A stretch of DNA of 11,171 nucleotides from Chloroflexota bacterium (GTDB taxonomy: Bacteria > Chloroflexota > Dehalococcoidia > JACQGW01): assembly GCA_016199325.1 (NCBI GenBank), contig JACQGW010000319.1, forward strand, positions 1-11,171, given 5' to 3'. A program made the translations under genes and the position numbers. The notes beneath the pieces are model-generated. The model was not told where the DNA came from, did no database searches, and saw only the letters and a list, made by a program, of their open reading frames with translations. Positions 1 to 6,042 of this stretch are shown piece by piece; position 1 is the first letter of the stretch, and every line of letters starts with the position of its first letter.

Positions 1-424
1 GCAGCGCGCGTTCATTTCCCGGGCATTCATCGGCATCGACCTGCTGCTGGTCGTGCTGTTCATCCCGTCGCTGCTCGGGCTGATCAACACCCTGGCGATC
101 AACGTGCTGGAGCGCACGCGGGAGATCGGCGTGCTTCGGGCGATCGGCGCGACGCGGGCACAGGTCCGAAAGCTGGTGCTGGCCGAGGCGCTGCTGCTCG
201 GGGCAGCGGGGGCCGCCCTCGGCATGCTGGCAGGGCTCGCCCTCGGCTACGGCCTCACGACGATGCTGGCGGCCATCATGCTCCCGTCCATGAGCTTCTC
301 CTTCCCGCTGGGTGAACTCATCGCGGCGGTGGCTATCGCGCTGCTGATGGCGGTGGTGGCGAGCCTGCTGCCGGCACGCCAGGCCGCGGGCCTGCGTATC
401 GTGCAGGCGCTCAGGTACGAGTAG
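1..424 (+). CDS. ABC transporter permease, FtsX/MacB type (3' end only)
   Basis: The gene is cut by the left edge; the frame is open from base 2 and ends at TAG 422-424, giving about 140 C-terminal residues. A hydrophobic helix (IDLLLVVLFIPSLLGLINT) is followed by the conserved permease loop ERTREIGVLRAIGATRAQV, then two more hydrophobic stretches (around LLLGAAGAALGMLAGLALG and ELIAAVAIALLMAVVASLL) and the typical ending LPARQAAGLRIVQALRYE. This is the C-terminal FtsX domain of MacB/LolC-like permeases, which are inner-membrane, partner with a separate ATPase and move lipoproteins, peptides or drugs by mechanotransmission. The ATPase gene would lie upstream, outside the window. A GTG at 53 is an internal codon, not the start. 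The family call is firm; the substrate cannot be told. Confidence 0.9.
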   Translation, partial: QRAFISRAFIGIDLLLVVLFIPSLLGLINTLAINVLERTREIGVLRAIGATRAQVRKLVLAEALLLGAAGAALGMLAGLALGYGLTTMLAAIMLPSMSFSFPLGELIAAVAIALLMAVVASLLPARQAAGLRIVQALRYE

Positions 425-470
425 GGGACGGGTCTCAGGTGCCAGGGGGCGTGTGAGGCGCTTCGCGGTT

Positions 471-499
471 TTGCCAGGGACCCCGTGGGGCGCTATACT
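471..499 (+). promoter_or_regulatory. Sigma70-like promoter for the hydrolase/dehydrogenase unit
   Basis: TTGCCA at 471-476 and TATACT at 494-499 are separated by exactly 17 bases. Transcription would start near 506, leaving a leader of about 30 bases before the TTG start at 538. It lies in the 113-base gap after the permease gene, so the hydrolase need not depend on read-through from upstream. Motif match only. Confidence 0.7.
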
Positions 500-524
500 C
501 GCGCCGCGTCAGAATTGGAGAGCG

Positions 525-532
525 AAGGAGGA
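525..532 (+). promoter_or_regulatory. Ribosome binding site that selects the TTG start at 538
   Basis: AAGGAGGA is a near-perfect Shine-Dalgarno sequence ending five bases before TTG 538-540. The first in-frame ATG is at 562, about 30 bases away and too far to be served by it. This is why the rare TTG start is preferred. Confidence 0.75.
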
Positions 533-537
533 TTGCC

Positions 538-2211
538 TTGGACTCCAGCGTGAACGCGACCATGATCTGCACGCGGGACGTGGCCGTGCCGATGCGAGAC
601 GGCATCAGACTGATGGCCGACCTCTATCGGCCGGCGACCGGCGGCCCGTGGCCGGCGCTGGTCCAGCGCACGCCGTACAACAAGAGCGCGCTCCTGCCCC
701 CCATCGGCGTGGTCGACCCCGTGCGTGCCTGCCTGGACGGCTTCGCCGTGCTCATCCAGGACGTCCGCGGCCGCTACAAGTCGGAGGGCGAGTTCTACCC
801 GTACCGGGACGAAGCGGCCGACGGGTACGATACCGTCGAGTGGACGGCGGCGCAGCCGTGGTGCAACGGTCGGGTGGGCGTGTACGGCCGCTCCTATTCC
901 GGCGCGACGGCCTGGCTGGCGGCCGTCGCCAGCCCTCCCCACCTCGGCGCCATCGTGCCGATCGTCACCGCCTCCGAGTACTGCGAGGGCTGGACCTATC
1001 GCCAGGGCGCGCTCGAGAATGCCTTCATCCTTGGCTGGGTCCTGCGCGATCTCGCGGGTATCGAGCGCGCCGCCGTGGGCGCGGTGCCTTTCGAGGAGGT
1101 CGCCGCGCTGGCCGACCGCCTGCCCGAGATCTTCGCCAGCCCGACGCCACCGCCCTGGGAGGAGGTTTTCCGCCTGGCGCCGTACGTTCGGGATTGGCTC
1201 GACCATGCCTACGACGATGCGTACTGGGGACCCTGGGCCATCTGGCCGCGGCTGCACGCCGGGATCGCGCCGTCGCTGTCTATCGGTGGCTGGTTCGACT
1301 TCCTGGCACGGGGCGCGCTCGACAACTTCACGCGGCTGCAGGCGATGGACGGCACGGCCGGCCGGCACGCGCTGATCATGGGACCCTGGGCGCACACCAA
1401 CCCGCTCTCCCAGATCGTGGGCGACGTCGACTTCGGGATGCGGGCGTCGCCCGGCTTTTTCGACGTCCCCGGCGCCCTGTTGAACTGGTTCCGCCGCTGG
1501 CTGATGGGGCCCGAGCATGCCCGTCCGCAGCCGCCGGTCCAGGCGTTTGCCATGGGCGCCAACCGATGGCTGAGTGCCCAGACCTGGCCGCTCGGCGCCA
1601 CGACCGAGACACTCTACCTGACGAGCGGCGGCGCGGCCAACGGGCTCGACGGCGACGGGCGTCTGGTGCGAGCAGCGCCCACTGCCGTCGGCGCCGATTC
1701 GACGACCTATCACGCCGATCAGCCGGTCCCAACGCTTGGGGGCGGCTGCGCCGACTACCCGGCAAACCGAGCCGGCGCCTTTGACCAGCGACCGATCGAG
1801 CGACGTCCTGACGTCCTCGTCTACACCGGCGAGCCTCTCGATCGCCCGTTGGCGATCGCCGGCTCCGTCACGGCGGCGATCTTCGCGAGCGCCGCCGAGG
1901 GCGAATTCGACCTGGCGGTGAAGCTCGTCGACGTTGCGCCCGATGGGTACGCTCGGAACGTCGCCGACGGTATCGCCCGCAGCCAGCACGTCGTTCCGCC
2001 GGCTGGCCGGACCGGTCCGGTGAACGCCTACGCCGTCGACCTCGGCCCAACGGCCAACGTCTTCGCCGCCGGCCACCGCATCCGCGTCGACGTGGCGCTC
2101 AGCAGCTACCCGCGCTTCGACCTGAACCCGCTGGCGCGCGACGGCTCCAAGCAGACGATCTCCCACGGTGGGCCCTTTCCCAGTCGGGTGACGCTCCCGG
2201 TCAAGTCCTGA
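538..2211 (+). CDS. CocE/NonD family serine hydrolase (X-Pro dipeptidyl-peptidase S15-like)
   Basis: 557 residues, the usual length for the CocE/NonD family of esterases and acyl-peptidases (alpha/beta hydrolase, helical cap, C-terminal jelly-roll). Visible order: N-terminal strand VPMRDGIRLMADLYRP (17-32); oxyanion tyrosine in RTPYNK (Tyr47); DVRGRYKSEGEFYPY (75-89); nucleophile elbow GRSYSG with Ser119; catalytic Asp254 in GGWFDFL; catalytic His286 in MGPWAHTN; C-terminal beta domain from about residue 355, including the family-typical AGHRIRVDVALSSYPRFDLNP. The whole triad is intact and no signal peptide is seen, so a cytoplasmic enzyme is likely. Cocaine esterase, glutaryl-7-ACA acylase and X-Pro peptidases share this fold, so the natural substrate, an ester or amide, is unknown. 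It has its own promoter and is followed 33 bases later by an oxidoreductase gene, probably in the same transcript. TTG start chosen from the ribosome binding site. Confidence 0.93.
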   Translation: MDSSVNATMICTRDVAVPMRDGIRLMADLYRPATGGPWPALVQRTPYNKSALLPPIGVVDPVRACLDGFAVLIQDVRGRYKSEGEFYPYRDEAADGYDTVEWTAAQPWCNGRVGVYGRSYSGATAWLAAVASPPHLGAIVPIVTASEYCEGWTYRQGALENAFILGWVLRDLAGIERAAVGAVPFEEVAALADRLPEIFASPTPPPWEEVFRLAPYVRDWLDHAYDDAYWGPWAIWPRLHAGIAPSLSIGGWFDFLARGALDNFTRLQAMDGTAGRHALIMGPWAHTNPLSQIVGDVDFGMRASPGFFDVPGALLNWFRRWLMGPEHARPQPPVQAFAMGANRWLSAQTWPLGATTETLYLTSGGAANGLDGDGRLVRAAPTAVGADSTTYHADQPVPTLGGGCADYPANRAGAFDQRPIERRPDVLVYTGEPLDRPLAIAGSVTAAIFASAAEGEFDLAVKLVDVAPDGYARNVADGIARSQHVVPPAGRTGPVNAYAVDLGPTANVFAAGHRIRVDVALSSYPRFDLNPLARDGSKQTISHGGPFPSRVTLPVKS

Positions 2212-2234
2212 CCGCGTCCGAACGGTGAAACGAT

Positions 2235-2241
2235 GGGAGGA
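2235..2241 (+). promoter_or_regulatory. Ribosome binding site placing the dehydrogenase start at 2245
   Basis: GGGAGGA lies four bases upstream of ATG 2245. An in-frame ATG at 2233 is overlapped by this motif and has no comparable motif in front of it. The 2245 start also gives the normal family N-terminus MRVGFIGLG. Confidence 0.7.
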
Positions 2242-2244
2242 GCT

Positions 2245-3129
2245 ATGCGAGTAGGCTTTATTGGGCTGGGCAAGATGGGGCGGCCGATGGCCGAGCGGCT
2301 CCTCCAGGCCGGGTTCGACCTGGCCGTGCACAGCCGCAGCCGCGGCCCGGTCGACGCGCTCGCCGCGCAGGGGGCCCGCGCGTGCGCCTCGGCGGCCGAA
2401 GTGGCTGCCGGATGCGATGTCGTCCTGACCTGCCTGCCCGACGCCGAAGCGGTCGAGCTGGTCTACCTCGGGCCGGACGGCCTGGCCGGCGCTGCCCATC
2501 CTGGGCAGGTTCTGGTCGACCACAGCACTGTCAGCCCCTCCTTGAGCGCCACCATTGCCGGAGCCGTTCAGGCCGCCGGAGCGGCATTCCTCGACGCGCC
2601 GCTCAGCGGCGGGGTCGAGGGCGCCAGGCAGGGAACGCTGACGATCATGGCCGGCGGCGATGCGGGCGCCTTCGAGCGGGTGTTGCCCGTCTTCGCCGCC
2701 TACGGCCGGAACGTTCGGCGCGTCGGCCCGACTGGCGCCGGCAGCGTCGTGAAGCTGGCCAACCAGCTCCTCACGGCCGTCAACGCGGCTGCCGTCGTCG
2801 AGGCGTTCGTGATGGGTGTCCGGATGGGTGCCGATCCTCAGGTGATGTTCGACGTGATCAGCACGGGGTATGGCGGCAGTACCATGCTCAACCGGAACGT
2901 CCCCCGGTTTCTCGCCCGAGACTTCATCCCCGGCAGCACCGTCAATCAGTTGCTGAAGGATATCGGATTCGTTCGAGAGCTTGCCCGCGCGCATGCACTC
3001 CGATTGCTTCTGGCCAGCGCGGTCGAGCCCATTCTCATCGAAGCGCGGGCGAGCGGCCTCGGCGATGCCGACATGGCGTCGCTGGTGATCATTCTGGAGC
3101 AGTTGGCGGGTTGCGAGGTCCGGGCGTGA
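2245..3129 (+). CDS. NAD(P)-dependent beta-hydroxyacid dehydrogenase (3-hydroxyisobutyrate dehydrogenase family)
   Basis: 294 residues from ATG 2245, the standard length for the HIBADH / tartronate-semialdehyde-reductase family. Rossmann motif GFIGLGKMGRPMA (4-16); after the second strand comes HSRSRG (29-34), with Ser-Arg rather than Asp, which hints at NADP(H) preference (inference). DHSTVSPS (92-99) and the substrate loop FLDAPLSGGVEGARQGTL (115-132) are intact. Catalytic Lys170 and Asn173 lie in GSVVKLANQ, and the helical C-terminal domain carries LLKDIGF (236-242). Family members reversibly oxidise 3-hydroxy acids such as 3-hydroxyisobutyrate, tartronate semialdehyde or gamma-hydroxybutyrate; which applies cannot be read from sequence. 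It follows the CocE-type hydrolase by 33 bases on the same strand, so co-transcription is likely and the pair may act in a short catabolic route (inference). Confidence 0.92.
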   Translation: MRVGFIGLGKMGRPMAERLLQAGFDLAVHSRSRGPVDALAAQGARACASAAEVAAGCDVVLTCLPDAEAVELVYLGPDGLAGAAHPGQVLVDHSTVSPSLSATIAGAVQAAGAAFLDAPLSGGVEGARQGTLTIMAGGDAGAFERVLPVFAAYGRNVRRVGPTGAGSVVKLANQLLTAVNAAAVVEAFVMGVRMGADPQVMFDVISTGYGGSTMLNRNVPRFLARDFIPGSTVNQLLKDIGFVRELARAHALRLLLASAVEPILIEARASGLGDADMASLVIILEQLAGCEVRA

Positions 3130-3178
3130 GCGGTGCAGCCGTCAAGTCGACGACTGATTGGCCCGCCCGTGCATTGTG

Positions 3179-3253
3179 ATGCTGAGCCGCCGCGAAGCAT
3201 CTCCTGGACGGTGCCGGCCCAGGACGCGGAGATGCTTCGCGGCGGCTCAGCAT
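3179..3253. repeat. Perfect 26-bp inverted repeat around a 23-base loop (dispersed palindromic repeat)
   Basis: The left arm 3179-3204 begins ATGCTGAGCCGCCGCG and ends AAGCATCTCC. The right arm 3228-3253 is its exact reverse complement, and three further pairs form outside one mismatch (TGT at 3175-3177 with ACA at 3255-3257). Each arm also contains a short inner palindrome-like pair (ATGCT...AGCAT). The style resembles the GCTGAGC..GCGAAGC repeats seen in many copies in Chloroflexota and other environmental genomes; they produce spurious peptides such as MLSRREASP and CFAAAQHD when translated. It follows the dehydrogenase stop by 50 bases and precedes the pilus promoter. There is no T-tract after it, so a role as an intrinsic terminator is unsupported, although the RNA would fold strongly on either strand. 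Confidence 0.85.
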
Positions 3254-3335
3254 GACAGACGGGGAGCCGTCAGCATCACGAGTGGATCTGCCGGATGCAC
3301 CATCGAGTGTATCGCCCGAAGCCCGAAAAGGGCAC

Positions 3336-3364
3336 TTGACGCACCGGTGGATAACGGATAGACT
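3336..3364 (+). promoter_or_regulatory. Sigma70-like promoter for the cpaB-tadBCE block
   Basis: TTGACG at 3336-3341 and TAGACT at 3359-3364 have a 17-base spacer. The predicted transcript starts near 3371, about 27 bases before the GTG start of cpaB. It lies between the inverted repeat and the first pilus gene and is the only convincing promoter seen for the four genes that follow. Confidence 0.65.
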
Positions 3365-3397
3365 GCGGGCGAACACCTGAGAAGCTGGTTCTGGCCT

Positions 3398-4135
3398 GTG
3401 AAACGAATCAATCTGCTGCTGGTTGGGCTTGGGCTGATTCTCGCGATCTCGAGCGGCGGCCTGGCGATGGTTTTCCTCCAGGGTGCCGCTCAGCAAACCG
3501 ACGTCGCGCCGTCCGCTTCTTCGCACGTGCTGGTTGCCACCAAGGACATCCCGGAATTCGCCATCGTGACGGCCGAGCGGATCTCGGCGCGTGAGCTGAC
3601 GACGGCCAGGCCGCCGAGGGGGGCGCTCGGCGTGCCGGAGGAGGCGATTGGCCGGATTGCGCTCACCCGCATCCGGGCGGGTGAAGTGCTCCTCGGCAGC
3701 AAGCTCGGCGAGCCGGGCGCGTCGTCGGCGGCGGCCGCCATGCCGGCACCGGCCGCGAACGAGGCCCAGCGCGTGCTCTACGCGCTGCCGGCCACCGACC
3801 TGCTCGCGCAGTCGGGTGCGCTCGGTCGAGGCGACCGGGTGGACGTACTGGTCTCGGCGGGTCGCGAGCCGGTCACCCAGGTCCTCATCAAGGATCTCCT
3901 CGTGCTTGGCGTGGGGCGCTGGGGCGCGAGCGGCGAGATCCGAGAGCAGCTCGGCTCGATGCCCGTCGTCTACCTGCTCGTCACGCCGCAGGAAGCGCTG
4001 GTCCTCAAACACGTGCGGGACACCGGAGGTAGCCTCGACCTCGTGCTGCGGGCTGTGCGTGACAATCGCGACACGCCCACGGAGCCGGTGGACAAGCAGT
4101 ATCTCTTCAGCCAGTTCGGCGTCGGATCGCCGTAG
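3398..4135 (+). CDS. cpaB: Flp pilus assembly protein CpaB/RcpC
   Basis: 245 residues. One N-terminal membrane anchor (6-27, LLLVGLGLILAISSGGLAMVF) is followed by an SAF-like domain (about 43-103, from VLVATKDIPEFAIVTAERIS to IRAGEVLLGSKL), a low-complexity Ala/Pro linker (108-120) and the RcpC domain (about 127-222: ALPATDLLAQSGALGRGDRVDVLV, VLIKDLLVLGVG, VTPQEALVLKHVRDTGGSLDLVLR). The order and length match CpaB/RcpC, a periplasmic, inner-membrane-anchored protein thought to link the Tad secretin to the inner-membrane platform. The GTG start has only a weak ribosome site (GAAG at 3381-3384) but is preceded by a good promoter. The stop lies six bases before tadB. The usual neighbours cpaC, tadZ and cpaF/tadA are absent between this gene and tadB. 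Confidence 0.88.
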   Translation: MKRINLLLVGLGLILAISSGGLAMVFLQGAAQQTDVAPSASSHVLVATKDIPEFAIVTAERISARELTTARPPRGALGVPEEAIGRIALTRIRAGEVLLGSKLGEPGASSAAAAMPAPAANEAQRVLYALPATDLLAQSGALGRGDRVDVLVSAGREPVTQVLIKDLLVLGVGRWGASGEIREQLGSMPVVYLLVTPQEALVLKHVRDTGGSLDLVLRAVRDNRDTPTEPVDKQYLFSQFGVGSP

Positions 4136-4141
4136 CCGCCT

Positions 4142-5128
4142 GTGGACTCCTCGATCGTCGGGATCATCCTTGCCTTTGGCGTCGGCCTTGGCGTCGCGCT
4201 CGCCTTCTGGGGGGTGACCAGCGCGTTCGTCTCGCCTGGCGCGATCGATCGCCGGCTCGCCGAGCTGGCCGTGCCCTCTGCTCCGGTGCAGTCCAGCGCG
4301 CCGGCGCTGGCAGATCCCAGCGTTGTGCTGCGGATGGTGCAGTTCACCGGTGGCCTGCTGACCCGCTGGCTCCGAGACGTGGGCGCCGGGGAACGGATCG
4401 CCCGGGATCTGCTCCAGGCGGACCTGCGTATGAGCGTCGGCGAATTCGTCATCGCCGAGGTGGCCGCGGCGGCGGGTGGGCTGGTGCTGGCGCTGCTGGT
4501 GCGCGGGGACGCGGTCTCCATGATCGCCTGCGCCACCATCGGCTGGGCGATCCCCGGTATCTACGTGCGCCGCCGCCGCAATGCCCGCATCGACGCGATG
4601 GTCCGCCAGCTCGGCCATACCATCTCGGTGATCGCCAACGCGCTGCGCGCCGGCAGCAGTCTGCTCCAGGCGTTTCAGATGATCTCGCGCGAGATGCCGG
4701 ACCCGACCGCCACCGAGTTCGGCCGGGTCGTCCGTGAGGTCGGCCTCGGGCTCACGTTCGAGCAGGCGCTCTGGAACATGCTCAAACGGGTGCCGGGGTA
4801 CGAGCTCGAGCTCGTCGTCATTGCCATCACCATCCAGTACGGCATCGGCGGCAATCTGGCACCGGTGCTCGACAACATCTCCGACACGATCCGGGAGCGC
4901 GTCCGCATTCGCGGCGACGTCAAAGCGCTGACAGCGCAGCAGACGTACTCGGGCTATCTGCTGGCGTTCCTGCCGGTCGGACTGATCGGCATTCTGTACA
5001 TGATGAGTCCCGACTACATTGGCGTCCTCTTCCAGCCGGGGCCGGCGATGATCTTGCTCTTCGGCGCGATCCTGTCGATCGCCATCGGCTTCATGGTCAT
5101 TCAGCGCATTACGCGGATTGCGGTCTGA
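4142..5128 (+). CDS. tadB: Tad inner-membrane platform protein TadB (type II secretion F-domain)
   Basis: 328 residues from GTG 4142, six bases after the cpaB stop with no clear ribosome site, so it probably depends on coupling. Hydrophobic segments at about 5-25, 103-120, 122-141, 271-287 and 302-320. The T2SSF domain spans about 157-285, with the helix-rich LGHTISVIANALRAGSSLLQAF (157-178), FEQALWNMLKRVPGYELELV (206-225) and GGNLAPVLDNISDTIRERV (236-254). TadB and TadC form the inner-membrane platform that works with the TadA ATPase to assemble Flp pili. The stop codon overlaps the tadC start (TGATG, 5126-5130). An arginine cluster (YVRRRRNAR, 141-149) follows the third segment. Assignment to TadB rather than TadC rests on gene order and the long N-terminal region. 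Confidence 0.87.
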   Translation: MDSSIVGIILAFGVGLGVALAFWGVTSAFVSPGAIDRRLAELAVPSAPVQSSAPALADPSVVLRMVQFTGGLLTRWLRDVGAGERIARDLLQADLRMSVGEFVIAEVAAAAGGLVLALLVRGDAVSMIACATIGWAIPGIYVRRRRNARIDAMVRQLGHTISVIANALRAGSSLLQAFQMISREMPDPTATEFGRVVREVGLGLTFEQALWNMLKRVPGYELELVVIAITIQYGIGGNLAPVLDNISDTIRERVRIRGDVKALTAQQTYSGYLLAFLPVGLIGILYMMSPDYIGVLFQPGPAMILLFGAILSIAIGFMVIQRITRIAV

Positions 5129-6042
5129 TGCTGATTCCCGCTATCGGACTCCTGCTCGGCCTGGGCGTCTTCTTCATCACGCTCGGCGTGGTCGCTTCGC
5201 TGCGTTCGTCACAGGCCGACCGGAGGCTGGCGGAGCTGTCGCTGGCGCCGGAAGTGAACGCCCTCGACGTTCAAGCCCTGGATCGTCCGTTCGCCGAGCG
5301 GGTGATCTTGCCGGCCATCCGCCGCCTGACGGCGACCGTGTTGCGGAGCACACCCGAGCGCAGCCTCGACAGTATCCGCTTCCGCCTCATCCAGGCCGGG
5401 GCGCCGCAGGGCCTGGACGCGCAGACGTTCCTCGGGCTCAAGCTCGCCTTCGCGGTGCTCGGCGGCCTCGTCATCCTCGCCTTCACCGGACCGCTCATCG
5501 GCCTGTTGACGGCGGTCGTGTTCGGCATCGGGGTCGCCGCCTTCGGCTACGTCGCGCCGGATCTCTGGCTGAGCCAGCAGGTTGCCGCGCGCCAGGCGGC
5601 GATCCGGGCGGCACTGCCTGACGCCCTCGACATGCTAACCATCTGCGCCGAGGCCGGCCTCTTCTTCGACGCGGCGATGACCCGGCTGGTCGCCCGCTGG
5701 GACAATGCGCTGACGCAGGAGTTCCGGCAGGTGCTCGCCGAGATCGCCATCGGCCATGCTCGCCACGACGCGCTCCGCCACCTTTCTGAGCGGACCGGCG
5801 TTGAGGATCTGTCGACGTTCGTCACGCTGCTGATCCAGGCCGAGCTCATGGGGTCGGGAATTGTCAACGTGCTGCGGACCCAGTCGGCCTTCCTCCGGAT
5901 GCAGACGCGCCAGCGGGCCGAGCGACTCGCCCGCGAGGCGGGGATCAAGATGCTGATCCCGCTGGTGATCTTCATCTTCCCGCCCATCTTCATCGTGCTG
6001 ATGGGCCCCGCGCTGATCACGGCGCTGCCGTCGCTTCGATGA
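5128..6042 (+). CDS. tadC: Tad inner-membrane platform protein TadC (type II secretion F-domain)
   Basis: 304 residues; ATG 5128 shares its A with the tadB TGA, indicating translational coupling. Membrane segments at about 1-22, 104-122, 124-143 and 274-294. The T2SSF domain (about 163-290) has the TadC-typical LPDALDMLTICAEAGLFFDAA (163-183) and the C-terminal block KMLIPLVIFIFPPIFIVLMGPA (274-295). The N-terminal helix followed by ADRRLAELSLAP (30-41) mirrors TadB (IDRRLAELAVP), consistent with the two being ancient paralogues. It partners TadB in the pilus platform. The TGA stop at 6040-6042 overlaps the ATG of the tadE frame (ATGA, 6039-6042). The repeat array begins three bases after the stop, so the TadC C-terminus is untouched. 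Confidence 0.88.
   Translation: MLIPAIGLLLGLGVFFITLGVVASLRSSQADRRLAELSLAPEVNALDVQALDRPFAERVILPAIRRLTATVLRSTPERSLDSIRFRLIQAGAPQGLDAQTFLGLKLAFAVLGGLVILAFTGPLIGLLTAVVFGIGVAAFGYVAPDLWLSQQVAARQAAIRAALPDALDMLTICAEAGLFFDAAMTRLVARWDNALTQEFRQVLAEIAIGHARHDALRHLSERTGVEDLSTFVTLLIQAELMGSGIVNVLRTQSAFLRMQTRQRAERLAREAGIKMLIPLVIFIFPPIFIVLMGPALITALPSLR

Noticed and set aside
493..2994. Very long open frame on the minus strand (833 codons) opposite the hydrolase and dehydrogenase
   Set aside because: It mirrors two well-supported family genes on the plus strand. Its peptide is a low-information Gly/Arg/Asp-rich sequence, a normal by-product of high-GC coding DNA.
3179..3253. Inverted repeat as a CRISPR unit or intrinsic terminator
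   Set aside because: There is only one copy, so no array, and no T-rich run follows either arm.
3158..3361. Small plus-strand ORF of 67 codons in the spacer before cpaB
   Set aside because: Its peptide (MLSRREASP...RCFAAAQHD) is simply the translated inverted repeat, a common annotation artefact. It also overlaps the predicted promoter.
3089..4618. Minus-strand open frame of 509 codons opposite cpaB and tadB
   Set aside because: Antisense shadow of clear Tad genes. It also crosses the palindromic repeat and has no recognisable domain.
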